DNA of 64,000 nt from Choristoneura fumiferana (Eukaryota > Arthropoda > Insecta > Lepidoptera > Tortricidae): positions 9,487,163-9,551,162 of the forward strand of contig NC_133493.1 of assembly GCF_025370935.1 (NCBI RefSeq). The letters are read 5' to 3'. Shown here in pieces: positions 20,066-30,230 of the stretch. The position numbers were made by a program, and so were the translations under genes. The notes below the pieces were generated by a model. That model made no database searches. It saw only the letters and a list, made by a program, of their open reading frames with translations, and was not told the DNA's origin. Position 1 is the stretch's first letter; every line of letters begins with the position of its first letter.

Positions 20066-20483
20066 ATGAGGGCTATCGCGTATGAATTCGTCACTAGAGG
20101 CGCTAGTGTAGCGTGAGGTCTCCGAAATGTCAAATCTCATAGTTTTGGGTGAGCTAGCGGGTTTATTATAATTAGAATAATTTTCTGAATATTATGCAAT
20201 ATCTGAAATTAATTATGGCAAATATGCGTTCCGGGGCAATGAATGTTGTGTTTTGAGACAGTTTTGTCTTTCGGAAACCTTTTTCCTCCCTTTTTCCGAA
20301 CAAAACGGGGACTATGCAACACTGTGGCATGCTCGATATTTTATGATACAGTTTTAAGGTGTATTAAATATGATTTTAATCTAAACTTTGTCTTTACGCC
20401 GTAATAACAGACTTTGAAAGCCATACTTAAAAACCTCATGCAACAGTGCGCCATCTAGTGAGACAAAAAACGATAGCCCTCAT
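20066..20483. mobile_element. MITE with ATGAGGGCTATCG ends
   Basis: Left end ATGAGGGCTATCGCGTATGA...CACTAGAGGCGC; the right end mirrors it with GCGCCATCTAGTGAGACA...CGATAGCCCTCAT. 418 bp, non-coding. Confidence 0.75.
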
Positions 20484-21110
20484 TACAGATGCAAGTGAAT
20501 AATGTTTTTCCATCGTGTTTTGTTGAATGAGTTCACATTTAATGTTGCTTTCTCAATTTGCTTCAGTAAACTTCAGTAAGCTAGTTGAGACAGCAAGATA
20601 AATACGAACTTTACCAACAAAATATAATGGCAAAACATTACTGGTTACACCTGTACACACTCATATTAAATGATATTGTACCGGATAACTCACGACTTAA
20701 ATCGAGTTTAGCTCGACGTGTATTCGTAGCCCTTCTTCGCGCGAGCAGAGCGTTGGCGCGCAGTGAGCGTGTTGCAGCAGCCGCCGAATCACGTTGCTCC
20801 TACGTTTCATGTAGGTAATTTTACAAAACTTGTACTTACACTTTTTACATGTGTGTGTGTGTGTGTGTGTTTTGTACATGTGTTTTTTAATTATCACTTT
20901 TCTGCGCATATTTTTAAATATTTTCTTTCACTTCTACTTTCCCAATTATTAATTGTATTCGCAGTAAGAACATTATAGCCAAGTAGAAGGAGCTCTTGCG
21001 ACGTGATACGCTTACGTTAAATAAGCAAAAATAATTTTATTTATAGACGTAGATTCTAAAATGCACTGTTCTCATCTTAATGTATACGATAGTTTCTCAA
21101 ATTATGGTTT
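20484..21110. other. No gene recognised; GT microsatellite and a shared 75-bp repeat
   Basis: TCAGTAAGCTAGTTGAGACA (from about 20573) recurs near 12110, so a short dispersed repeat is present. A (GT)n run lies at about 20852-20871. The rest is featureless. Confidence 0.45.
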
Positions 21111-21404
21111 ATTATTATTATTTTTTTTTTATTCGACTGGATGGCAAACGAGCAAGTGGGTCTCCTGATGGTAAGAGATCACCACCGCCCATAGACAACT
21201 GCAACACCAGGGTATTGCAGATGCGTTGCCAACCTAGAGGCCTAAGATGGAATACCTCATGTGCCAGTTATTTCACCGGCTGTCTTACTCTCCACGCTGA
21301 AACACAACAGTGCAAGCACTGCTGCTTCACGGCAGGATTAGCGGGTAAGATGGTGGTAGCAATCCGGGCGGACCTTGCACAAGGTCCTACCACCTGCAAA
21401 ACTC
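21111..21404 (-). mobile_element. LINE 3' tail R1, copy b
   Basis: Begins on the minus strand with GTAGGACCTTGTGCAAGGTC and runs through the conserved GATCTCTTACCATCAGGAGA block to a T-rich (poly-A) end at 21121. It shows that R1 extends at least 150 bp upstream of the common part. Confidence 0.8.
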
Positions 21405-21939
21405 TTCTTACAATCAAAATAATCATAACTTTTCTTTTCATGTTTTTTTTTGTTTTGCGTCATGTTACTAACAACGAAACTCATAACGAACATAACAAGA
21501 TGAACATACTTGAATCATAAAGTAATTTTTCAGAACATTTTCCTTCACATCAAAATAATGAAATTGGATTTTGTAAAGCAAATATACGTAAGCATTGCTA
21601 CTTTTTCCCGCCAGTAAAGCCAGGCTGACATTATCTGAAATAACAGTTCAGAGAAATAAATAATTCAAAATAAAAACATCCTTCTCGCTGCAACGTAGCT
21701 TTACTAGCGGTGCTACGTGTAAGTATTTATTTTCATTCATGACGTCTCTATGTTCTGGGTAAAAGGATGTCTAACATAACAAGCCGACATACTTCTACGG
21801 AAGAATTCTAACCATATATTTTAGTTTGTGCTGGAAGAAAGCTGAAGTAGTCCTGTCGAAGGTTCAAACCTGTGTTCATACCTTGGTATTTTTTGGAAAT
21901 TACGTGTGCAATTAGAACTGTACCATGAGTTTTTAGGTC
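21405..21939. other. No gene recognised
   Basis: AT-rich DNA with no exon-like frame. Confidence 0.4.
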
Positions 21940-22178
21940 AAATGTCGTTCACACGCTTGCGAAAAATTGAATGCTGGCAGAGGTTATAGGTTCGAGTCTA
22001 GGCTGACACCCCTAATTTGAAACTTACCATGTGTTGTACAGCGAAGGAACATTGTGAGGAAACCTGCACATGCGAAAAAACTCAATGCTGTGCATAACGT
22101 TTCTAATCGCACTGGACCCGTGTGGTAACTACAGCCCAAGCTATCTTATTCTGAGAGGAAGCCTGTGCCCGGCGAAAA
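21940..22178 (+). mobile_element. Decayed SINE A-like copy
   Basis: A degraded tRNA-like head (AGGTTCGAGTC-type box B near 21989) is followed by GAGGAAACCTGCACATGCGA and ACTACAGCCCAAGC, the SINE A body. The 3' part is broken at GCCTGTGCCCGGCG. Confidence 0.6.
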
Positions 22179-22685
22179 AGTGTAGCCGAGATGCTGATAA
22201 ATCTGGCGTCTTTGCTTCACAAATGAGTGTTCATTGCAAACAAACCTTCGTGTTTGACCCCAAAATGTATTGTATTTAAAGCTCGTCAGAAGTACAGTCG
22301 CGTTGATAAATAGCGGGCGCAATTAGCGGCCACATTAGGCACAAAGAACGCAGGGTAATTAGGGATGGGGCAAACATTTATTTTTTTCCCCTAATGCCCG
22401 GGGCAAATGCGAACGTTTGAAGCGTGCGGGATTGAGGATTCCGTAATGATATTTTAAAAGATTTTGCTTAATAAATTAGCATCATCAAAATAAAAAACAA
22501 AATGTTTATTCCAGAAGTTACAAAGGGCTCCTTTTCATGTCACTTTGTATACTACCAGCGCTTTCCGAAAAACCATCATTGCCAAGAAGAATGCACCACA
22601 AGAAACTTGGCAGAACAAAATATACGAGTAACATAGGTAACAAAATATAATTACAATAAACTAAAAAGTAAAAATTACATTTAAA
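22179..22685. other. No gene recognised
   Basis: Contains GTACAGTCGCGTTGATAAAT (22293), resembling a single MITE end, but I found no partner. A GGGGCAAA / GCCCGGGGCAAA pair lies at 22357-22406. Confidence 0.4.
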
Positions 22686-22850
22686 AATCATCATCATCAT
22701 CATATTATCTATCAGCCATAGGACGTCCACTGTTGGACGTAGGCCTTCCCCATAGACTCCAGTTGCTTCGGTTGGCAGCGGCCTGCATCCACCGTGAACC
22801 CGCGACTTTAACCAAGTCATCCGTCCATCTTGTTGGTAGATGTCCTACAC
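22686..22850 (-). mobile_element. RTE-type LINE 3' end
   Basis: The minus strand reads PTRWTDDLVKVAGSRWMQAA, then a frameshifted GKAYVQQWTSYG, a stop and a GATGATGATGAT tail. A 5'-truncated copy. Confidence 0.8.
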
Positions 22851-22917
22851 AAAAAAATATATATTATACAAGCTTTTTCTTTTTGTTACCCGTACATAAC
22901 CATCTTACATAACCAAG

Positions 22918-23110
22918 CTTGGCCGTAGTTCCCAGGTGGGACCAGTGTTTATACAGGTTTCCTCACGTTTTCCTTCACTGTAAAGCTCGTGTTAAACAAA
23001 TGTAATTTCGCACATGAATACCGAAACACTCAGAGGTGTGAGCCAGGGTTTGAACCCACGATCCTCTACTTGAGAGGCGATAGGTCAAACCACCAAGCTA
23101 TCACTGCTTT
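22918..23110 (-). mobile_element. SINE A, internal/5' copy
   Basis: A tRNA-like head (mirror of GGTTTGAACCCACGATCCTC) plus the GTGAAGGAAAACGTGAGG body. The middle is partly deleted and the 3' tail is missing. Confidence 0.7.
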
Positions 23111-23230
23111 TTAAACTCGCTTGAAGTCCTATTGAACCGCGGAACCCTATAAACATTCGGGTCGTAAACTGAGCGATAAAGATGACAAATTAAGAACTTG
23201 TATCAGCTAAGGACCTAAATAAAATATTTA

Positions 23231-23371
23231 GGGGCTGGTTCACCATCCATTGATTAGTGTTAACTGACGGTTAGATGTGATGCCGTCCCCGTCTATTCGA
23301 ACAAAACAAATAGAGACGGCATCACACCTAACCGCCAGTTAACACTAATCAATGGATGGTGAAACAGCCCC
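23231..23371. mobile_element. TTA-flanked hairpin MITE (Harbinger-like)
   Basis: A 141-bp near-perfect palindrome: GGGGCTGGTTCACCATCCAT through GTTAACTG mirrored by CAGTTAACACTAATCAATGG through CAGCCCC. TTA lies on both sides (23228-23230, 23372-23374). GG-rich ends with a TTA duplication suggest PIF/Harbinger, by family knowledge only. Confidence 0.75.
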
Positions 23372-23431
23372 TTAGGTTTTTTACAATCTTTTTTTTGCAC
23401 AAAAATAGACTCGCCTTAACAAGCCGTGGTG

Positions 23432-23605
23432 GCCTCCTAGTGGTGAAATTACTGGCACTTGAGGTATCCCATCTTAGGCCTCTAGGTTGGCAACGCATCT
23501 GCAATACCCCTGGTGTTGCAGGTGTTTATGGGCGGTGGTGATCTCTTACCATCAGGAGACCCACTTGCTCGTTTGCCATCAAGTCGAATAAAAAAAATAA
23601 AAAAA
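23432..23605 (+). mobile_element. LINE 3' tail R1, copy c
   Basis: GGTGAAATTACTGGCACTTG through CTTGCTCGTTTGCCATCAAG to an A-rich end (AATAAAAAAAATAAAAAAAA). Confidence 0.8.
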
Positions 23606-23767
23606 ATACCACGAGTTTTACGGTGAAGGAAAATATCGTGAGGAAACCTGCACAAACCTGCGAATGCGAAGCAATTTCTTTGGTGTGTATGTGAAGTTCC
23701 CAATCCGCACTGGTACCCGCGTGGGAACTATGGCCCAAGCCTTCTCATTCGGAGATGAGGCCTGTTC
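23606..23767 (+). mobile_element. SINE A fragment
   Basis: ACGAGTTTTACGGTGAAGGA through TGTGAAGTTCCCAATCCGCA to GAGGCCTGTTCCCAGC. It lacks both head and tail and sits exactly between two R1 copies. Confidence 0.75.
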
Positions 23768-24197
23768 CCAGCAGGTGGTAGGACCTTGTGCAAGGTCCGC
23801 CCGGATTGCTACCACCATCTTGCTCGCTAATCCTGCCGTGAAGCAGCAGTGCGGGTAATTCGAAGGACTCGCGCTGCTGCACTAGGCAGACTTGACACCC
23901 CACACTTTAGTCTACTCGTGACCACGGCCACTGTAATGTTGCCTAAACGTCGAGGTAAATATTGCTCGTGTGTGTTAGCGTGATAGGTCCTGTGCGTGGT
24001 ATTTTGACTATGAGTGCTTGCACTGTTGTGTTTCGGCGTGGAGAGTAAGACAGCCGGTGAAATTACTGGCCCTTGAGGTATTCCATCTTAGGCGTCTAGG
24101 TTGGCAACGCATCTGCAATACCCCTGGTGTTGCAGATGTTTATGGGCGGTGGTGATCTCTTACCATCAGAAGACCCACTTGCTCGTTTGCCATCATA
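23768..24197 (+). mobile_element. LINE 3' tail R1, copy d (long)
   Basis: AGGTGGTAGGACCTTGTGCA begins it; GTTGTGTTTCGGCGTGGAGA and the common R1 block follow, ending CTTGCTCGTTTGCCATCATA without the A run. About 185 bp of extra sequence (23863-24040) is not in copy b. Confidence 0.7.
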
Positions 24198-25023
24198 ATG
24201 TATCGTTTTCCATAACTTTCATTTGCCATAAAGTAATTTAGTTCTGAAATAGTATTTAACCTGCTGCATTCTATAAGATGACATTTTAAAAAATCCTGAA
24301 AACAGCACGGTTCTATATTTTTTATGGCAAACGTTGTATGGCAAGTGAAATTCGAGCAAGTAAAGGTACACGCAAATTTTGTTACTTACGAGGTTTTAAC
24401 ATGGCAGTGAAGTTATACAATAACGTCAATAGCCTCACTTGCATTTAGTTTTTGACTAACTAGGCATCATTGTAGATTTATATTAAAACAAAATAAATCT
24501 CCTTCCAACAAATACATCTAAAAGGCGGTGTTGTCGCAATAGTTTAAATATTTAGCCGTAAATTGTTCTGGGTTGAAATCTCTAGAGGAAATCCGGCGCT
24601 GTGTCGTAGCTCTGTCTACGGCGTAGAGTGTCTACGACGTGCTACGACCGTCTACGAATAAAATATCCGACGAGATTTATCTTGTGCTTTATATTTAGAA
24701 ACGTACAGCACTACAATATTAAGAATCGTCCACTTTGCTTTTCAAAAACGCTGACGCACCGTAAACGCAGTATATATTTGTGACGTAGCTGGGTACCGCA
24801 CAAAAATTACAGTATCGTGATTTATTGAATCTAGCGTTACTTTGCGGAGGTCCATATCAATGAACTGAAGCAATTTCTTTGCTCACTCGCGACCTTATGG
24901 TAGCTACGTTTATGCAAGAAATGTGTGTTCATGCAGTTCCTCCACCTCCACAATGTAAGAACACACACAAATCACACAAACCCATCTATCACCACCACCA
25001 CACTACACTACACAGACGCATTT
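24198..25023. other. No gene recognised
   Basis: Contains GTCTACG-rich inverted sequence (24605-24657) and a GCGGAGGTCCATATCAATGA repeat (24843) related to 4150 and 62545. No exon-like frame. Confidence 0.4.
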
Positions 25024-25082
25024 CTAGCTCTGGTTGAGCTCTGGTAAACATTGTACGTTTACCAGAGCTCAACCGGAGTTAG
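25024..25082. repeat. Perfect-stem hairpin, 26-bp arms
   Basis: TAGCTCTGGTTGAGCTCTGG is mirrored by CCAGAGCTCAACCGGAGTTA with a 7-nt loop. Two G-T type differences in DNA arms. Function unknown. Confidence 0.8.
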
Positions 25083-25177
25083 CAAAGTAATTGTCACAGT
25101 TCATTGATAGAATCGTGTTTTGATAGCCCATAAAAAGTATGTCAGTATCTAGCGATAAGGCCGCCTATTGCTTACTT

Positions 25178-25266
25178 AGAAAATCTCTATGTATATACTT
25201 GTGTTCTCTGTACTGTTTACTGTATTGTGTGCAATAAAGAGTTATTGTATTGTATTGTATTGTATC
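25178..25266 (+). mobile_element. LINE 3' tail ending in (TATTG)n
   Basis: TGTTTACTGTATTGTGTGCA, AATAAAGAGTTATTG and then four TATTG units. Antisense relatives lie at about 34133-34175 and 44708-44755. Confidence 0.6.
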
Positions 25267-25359
25267 TCATCTGCCTTATTCTTCGGGATATATATCGTTT
25301 TTAGTTTTTTTTAGTCTAGATATTTATGAAAAATTTTTGCAATGCAATGTGTCAATTAA

Positions 25360-25561
25360 TTGTTGAAGTGGCGATGGGCGGGCCACATCGCTCCAAGAAC
25401 ACCGTTAGGGGAGAAAAGTCCGTTTGCAGGCCTCCAACCAGGTGGACTGACGACATCGTGAGAATTGCGGGAAATCGGTGGATGCACGTGGCGAGTTGTT
25501 GTTCATTGTGGCGATCTAAAGGGGAGGCCTTTGTTCAGCAGTGGACGTCTTCCGGCTGATG
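25360..25561 (+). mobile_element. RTE-type LINE 3' end
   Basis: The plus strand codes VEVAMGGPHRSKN, then RPPTRWTDDIVRIAGNRWM and GEAFVQQWTSSG followed by a stop. The A-rich/ATAAATAAATA tail merges with the adjoining SINE B. Confidence 0.8.
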
Positions 25562-25828
25562 ATAAATAAATAAATATCACGGGACAATTCACTCCAATTG
25601 ACCTAGTCCCAAAGTAAGCTTAGCAAAGCTTGTGTTATGGGTACTAAGCAACGGATAAATATAATTATATAGATACCTATATATACGTACTTAAATACAT
25701 ATTAAACACCCAAGACCCGAGAACAAACTTTCGTATTTTTCATACAAATATCTGCCCCGACACGGGAATCGAACCCGGGACCTCAAGCTTCGTAGTCAGG
25801 TTCTCTAACCACTAGGCCATCTGGTCGT
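25562..25828 (-). mobile_element. SINE B (tRNA-headed), full copy
   Basis: The minus strand begins ACGACCAGATGGCCTAGTGG (box A TGGCCTAGTGG), has box B GGTTCGATTCC at the mirrored position, a body with ATACGAAAGTTTGTTCTCG, and the 3' end GGACTAGGTCAATTGGAGTG with an ATTTATTTATTT tail. Pol III-type internal promoter elements are intact. Confidence 0.85.
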
Positions 25829-26248
25829 GATCTGGATGATGATGTTGTTACGATCCCGTCAAATCAACGGAACGAGCCAAGTATTTAGCCGCGTCGGATT
25901 AATAACCCGCATGACCTGTAACAAGTGTCGATTAGATCGCGATAGGAAGCGATACCGCGCGATAAGCTAGGGATGGGAAAATATAAGGTAATCGACAGCG
26001 AAAAAAATATCGATGAATAAACGATTACTTAGACATATTTTCTACGAGATGTACGAGATTAACTTTAATGAGCTCCCGAGGATTTGATACGTCTACCAGC
26101 ATACTTAATAATCACGGAAATCAGATACTTGAAAAATTGTAATGTAATTGAAATGTTATTTAAATTATAGATAGGTGAATAATTAGAAGCTGTTAAAATA
26201 ATACTTATGAAAAATATAGAGATTAAAAACGATAACGCGATAAACTGA

Positions 26249-26424
26249 TACGTCCCACTGTTGGGCACAGACCCCCTTTCAGAAAGAGATGGCCTGGGTT
26301 GTAGTTCCCACGCGGACCGATTGCAGATTTGGAACTTTACATACACATCTATTTCTTCGCATTCGCGTTTGTCACCGTAAAGCTCATGGTAAATTTCAAA
26401 TGGAATTTCGCACACAAATATTGG
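26249..26424 (-). mobile_element. SINE A, truncated copy
   Basis: CGTCCCACTGTTGGGCACAG through GTAGTTCCCACGCGGACC and GTCACCGTAAAGCTCATGG. The tRNA head is absent; a SINE B head starts immediately after. Confidence 0.75.
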
Positions 26425-27012
26425 ACGACCGGATGGCCAAGTGGTTCGAGAACCTGACTACGAAGCTTGAGGTCCCGGGTTCGATTTCCGGTCGGGGTAG
26501 ATATTTCTTTGAATAATATGAATGTTTCATCATCATCATCCCAGCCTATATACGTCCCACTGCAGGGCACAGGCCTCCCCTCAGAATGAGAGGGCTTGGG
26601 CAGTAGTTCCCACGCGGGACCAGTGCGGATTGGGAACTTCACACACACCATTGATTTGCTTCGCAGTATTGTGCAGGTTTCCTCACGATGTTTTCCTTCA
26701 CCGTAAAGCTCGTGGTAAATTTCAAATGTAATTCCGCACATGAATTTCGAAAAACTCAGAGGTGCGAGCCGGGGTTTGAACCCACGATCCTCTGCTTGAG
26801 AGGCCATTGGTCAAACCACTCGGCCACCACGGCTTCCAATGTTTGTTTCGGCACATGAATGTTTGTATTTTAAGTAATGTATTTAAGTATGTATTATCTA
26901 TATAAGTATGTTTATCCGTTGCCTAGTATCCATAGTACAAGCTTTGCTTAGTTTGGGACTACGTCAATTGGTGTCAAGTGTCCCATGGAATTTATTAATT
27001 ATTATTTATTTA
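26425..27012 (+). mobile_element. SINE B, copy split by SINE A
   Basis: Head ACGACCGGATGGCCAAGTGG with box B GGGTTCGATTTCC (26425-26490), the body to AATGTTT at 26527, then SINE A, then continuation TGTTTCGGCACATGAATG to GTTTGGGACTACGTCAATTG and an ATTTATT tail. Confidence 0.85.
26528..26837 (-). mobile_element. SINE A, full copy inside SINE B
   Basis: 310 bp. The minus strand starts GAAGCCGTGGTGGCCGAGTG (box A TGGCCGAGTGG) and carries box B GGTTCAAACCC, the conserved body and a GATGATGATGA tail. It is flanked by AATGTTT direct repeats (26521-26527, 26838-26844). Confidence 0.9.
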
Positions 27013-27102
27013 AATTCCGAAAAATTGAGGGGCGCTAGGCTCGAGCTTCTAACCCTCTGATTGAGAAGACCATAGGTCAAACCACTATACTACCACGGAT
27101 AC
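27013..27102 (-). mobile_element. SINE A head fragment
   Basis: The tRNA-like end only: the mirror of GAGAAGACCATAGGTCAAAC and TACCACGGAT. It directly follows the SINE B tail. Confidence 0.6.
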
Positions 27103-28002
27103 TACTGAAAATATACGATAGGTACTGTATATTTTACGCATTTAATTTAGTCTCTAAGAAAAAAAAGTTGTAAAAACTGGATATTTTTTGTCGATATTTT
27201 AACATCACTACGCCATACACGATCTAGTAAAACCTCAACGATAGCGTAACACCGCGGTGTAACTGGCTGGCGGCACGCGAAACACCCCTAATTTAACACT
27301 GGCAATACCGGCGTTCCAACTAAATGGATATAATTTCACGAAAATAATCGAGTCAAATCTAAATCACATCTTAATGGATTTTATAGTCAAGAATAAGATT
27401 TACATAATGTTACTGAGAAAATATCATAATAACTTAACGAAAAGTTAAGAATTAAAAGGTCCTTTGGTCCGCTACTTTGGGACAACATTCTTACGCCGGC
27501 ACCCCACGGACTACGATACTTACAAAAGTATATTTATTGTGAAAAGTAAACGAAAGTCACGTTACTGCAAATGCCAAACAAATAAACACGACATACTTCT
27601 TCATTAGAGACACAGTATAATCCAGTATGTTATCTACAGGCTCATTCACTTACAAATCAGTATAGTTAGGTAGGTTAGGTAAATCTATCTAGGTAGGTAC
27701 TTTGTATGAATCACCGAAATGTATGGACGCGCACAATTTCCGAATGACTCCACCAAACTGGATAATTCTTTTTTTTGTGTTCGTTACTTTCAGGGGTTTG
27801 TGTTAAGTCAAATTTAAAAATAAAGCAGGAACGAGGGTGAAGAGAAGACGCACGCAGCAGGTAGTGTTATAGAAACATAAAGTAAATAATGAAATGAAAA
27901 CAACCCTTAACGACGGGTTAGCAAAGTAATTATTTTTAGTTTACTAATGTAACGCCTGATTCAATAAAATATTAAAAATAAATATGTTTTATATATTGAT
28001 GA
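27103..28002. other. No gene recognised
   Basis: AT-rich DNA; TAGGT-rich words at 27660-27705 are too irregular for a tandem array. GTAACGCCTGATTCAATAAA (27950-27969) belongs to the repeat seen at 4270. Confidence 0.4.
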
Positions 28003-28122
28003 AAACCGCGGGTATACGGTGAATGCAAGCCACTAGCAACCGAAGCAACTGGGGACATATGAGGGAGGCCTATGTCCAACAGTGGACGTCCTACGGCCGA
28101 TGTGATTAAGATGAGATGATAA
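28003..28122 (+). mobile_element. RTE-type LINE 3' end
   Basis: ACCGCGGGTATACGGTGAAT and CCGAAGCAACTGGGGA, then GGGAGGCCTATGTCCAACAG and a degenerate GAT tail. The frame is broken, but the DNA follows the 22686 and 62349 copies closely. Confidence 0.75.
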
Positions 28123-28155
28123 AATGAACAAAAAATGAACCGTGATTCCTTTGTA

Positions 28156-28290
28156 AAGGAGCGGCCACAACGCTACTTAAAATACGGAGTAAACGTCAGG
28201 ATCTTACCGCATGCTCTCCACGCAAAATTGCCACTTCACTGCGATTCCGTACCGTCTCCGTATTTTCAGCAGCGGTGTGGTCGCTCCTTA
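28156..28290. mobile_element. Hairpin MITE with AAGGAGCGGCCACA ends
   Basis: AAGGAGCGGCCACAACGCTA through AAAATACGGAG is mirrored by CTCCGTATTTTCAGCAGCGG through TCGCTCCTT. About 135 bp, non-coding. Confidence 0.75.
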
Positions 28291-28540
28291 AACCGTGGTG
28301 AAACTAATGGAATCGTCGCGTTTGTAGATGCCATACTGTTTCACGCTGTGAGCGATATCGCAGCGAGCAGGTGCGAGCTCGCCCGGTGCGCTATAAGCCC
28401 GCAGCTTAAATAACTTGGTCCGCGTCTTGCGCAGCGGGATATTACTGAGATATCATAGAATTGGCTTGTTGGGCAAGTACTTACTTATAATTCCTTCTCA
28501 TACTAAATTTCAGCCAGTGATTGAGGAACAAATGAAATGC

Positions 28541-28739
28541 CATGATTGGTTATTTGGAGTCTTTTTGTATTTTTTATTTCAACTCCAAATTTGTTACTTT
28601 TAAGGGTATCCCGTGAAACCATATCGAAAATACAAATAGGTGTTTGTATTTTCGATATGGTTTCACGGGATACCCATAAAAGTAACAAATTTGGAGTTGA
28701 AATAAAAAAATACAAAAAGACTCCAAATAACCAATCATG
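28541..28739. repeat. 199-bp nearly perfect palindrome made of two SINE C tails
   Basis: Arms of about 96 bp (CATGATTGGTTATTTGGAGT ... GAAAATACAAA) face each other around a loop of about 6-7 nt (TAGGTG). Only about two differences separate the arms. Each arm equals the tail sequence of SINE C. Confidence 0.9.
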
Positions 28740-28918
28740 ATTTGATTGCTTAGTAGCGACATCTCTTGTCTAGGTGAGCGGTTGGTTCCGAAAGAATGTT
28801 GACGTCTCTCGATGAGAGCGAAACATAGATGTCGCTAGTGCTGCTGCATAAGTAGCGTAGTAGAAATAAGCAACCTGAGATATGTATGCATAGGAAAAAT
28901 TCGTGTCTAAATTCCTGT

Positions 28919-29045
28919 CCAGCGGTGGTGTAGGGGTTATAGCACGCAGCACGGATTGCTGAGGACCTGGGTTCGATTCCCAGCGCTGGTCTCTTTTTCT
29001 GGTTTTTCTGTGCATCCATGTCTCAGTTTGTATTTTCAAAATGAA
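28919..29045 (+). mobile_element. SINE C, copy 1 (tRNA-like head)
   Basis: The head (28919-28989) has box A TGGTGTAGGGG, box B GGTTCGATTCC, a perfect CTGGG/CCCAG T stem and 6-bp acceptor pairing (CCAGCG/CGCTGG). The anticodon loop lacks U33, so it is tRNA-derived rather than a working tRNA. TCTCTTTTTC follows, then TGCATCCATGTCTCAG and a tail fragment. Confidence 0.75.
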
Positions 29046-29180
29046 ATGCCGTCATACGTATGAAAAAGTTCCGTTATTACACCAACTATGCAATTATTAG
29101 GGGTTACTTAAGTATAACAATAGAACTTTCATAATTATTTCTAACTGCCGACATTATGGTGTCCAAGTTTTTGAAGTTCG

Positions 29181-29268
29181 TCCTTAGTACAAGCTTTGCT
29201 TAGTTTGGGACTAGGTCAATTGGTGTCAAGTGTCCCATAATATTTATTTATTATTCCCTTTATTTATT
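29181..29268 (+). mobile_element. SINE B 3' end fragment
   Basis: ACAAGCTTTGCTTAGTTTGG and GGTCAATTGGTGTCAAGTGT, ending ATATTTATTTATTATTCC. Confidence 0.7.
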
Positions 29269-29286
29269 TTTATTCTTAGATTAGGT

Positions 29287-29441
29287 TAATTATTGGCACT
29301 TGAGGTATCCCATCTTAGACCTCTAGGTTGGCAACGCATCTGCAATACCCCTGGTGTTGCAGATGTTTATGGGCGATGGTGATCTCTTACCATCAGGAGA
29401 CCCACTTGCTCGTTTGCCATCCAGTCGAATAAAAAAAAAGG
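29287..29441 (+). mobile_element. LINE 3' tail R1, copy e
   Basis: TTGGCACTTGAGGTATCCCA through GGGCGATGGTGATCTCTTAC to CGAATAAAAAAAAA. Confidence 0.8.
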
Positions 29442-29759
29442 TTTTTATTATACCTAGTTATAAAAAGTAGGTAAAATTACAAAAAGTACAAACAAAAATA
29501 AAAATATTATAAAAACCTAACCTAGTTTGCCGCCGGTAACGGGGCAGGGCCCAAGCTACCGGTGGTCAGGGCCGCAGAGTGAGGAACCTTCGGACAATGC
29601 GTGCCGTCTCCAGAAGTACAGCCTTCTGTATCTGGCCCTTGATCCATCCATCTAGCGAGAGTCTCTTGAGATGTTATTTATTATTATTATTAGATTGGTT
29701 ATTTGGAGTCTTTTTGTCTTTTGTTTGTTTGTTTGTAAAATTCGTGTATAAATTCCTGT

Positions 29760-29880
29760 CCAGCGGTGGTGTAGGGGTTATAGCACGCAGCACGGATTGC
29801 TGAGGACCTGGGTTCGATTCCCAGCGCTGGTCTCTTTTTCTGGTTTTTCTGTGCATCCATGTCTCAGTTTGTATTTTCGA
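29760..29880 (+). mobile_element. SINE C, copy 2
   Basis: The 71-nt head is almost identical to the one at 28919. It is preceded by the same AAAATTCGTGTATAAATTCC leader and an inverted tail piece (29691-29720) and followed by TCTCTTTTTCTGG. This makes a second tail-inverted, head-forward arrangement. Confidence 0.75.
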
Positions 29881-29952
29881 TATTATTATTAGTATTATCT
29901 GGGGTTGTTTAGGAAAGTTCAGGGCAAAACATCTCACGAGCACTCTTCTATA

Positions 29953-30117
29953 CAATCAATCAATCAATCTTCTATCTGCTTCTGCGAAGCAATTCAATGG
30001 TGCGTGTGAAGTTCCCAATCCGCACTGGGCCCGCGTGGGAACTATAGCCCAAGCCCTCTTGTTCTGAGAGGAGGCCTGTGCCCAGCAGTGGGACGTATAT
30101 AGGCTGGGATGATGATG
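29953..30117 (+). mobile_element. SINE A, 5'-truncated, with 11-bp target duplication
   Basis: GAAGCAATTCAATGGTGCGT through CAGCAGTGGGACGTATATAG to GGATGATGATG. ACTCTTCTATA flanks both sides (29942-29952, 30118-30128). CAATCAATCAATC at the 5' edge is filler not found in other copies. Confidence 0.8.
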
Positions 30118-30230
30118 ACTCTTCTATATGCTTCCATAGCTATCAGTAAGGTAGGCGGTGCCGTCCACCAGGACCTCAAGCTCAGGGTGCCTTCGGATCC
30201 TAACCAGCATTAACTTAATAATCCCTTCAA

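Larger units (their letters stand above)
29442..30230 (-). mobile_element. Unidentified LINE-like remnant hosting two SINEs
   Basis: A T-rich start and a GC-richer antisense-like block (GTTTGCCGCCGGTAACGGGG, 29526-29545; GTAGGCGGTGCCGTCCACCA, about 30152) look like the 3' end of a non-LTR element read backwards. SINE C and SINE A copies interrupt it. The family is not recognised, so the call is tentative. Confidence 0.35.

Noticed and set aside
27660..27710. Telomere-like TTAGG array (also 13915-13932)
   Set aside because: Only a few TTAGG/TAGGT words without regular period.
28919..28989. Second and third tRNA genes (also 29760-29830)
   Set aside because: The T stem and boxes are good, but the anticodon loop lacks U33, one acceptor pair fails, and both copies share SINE flanks.
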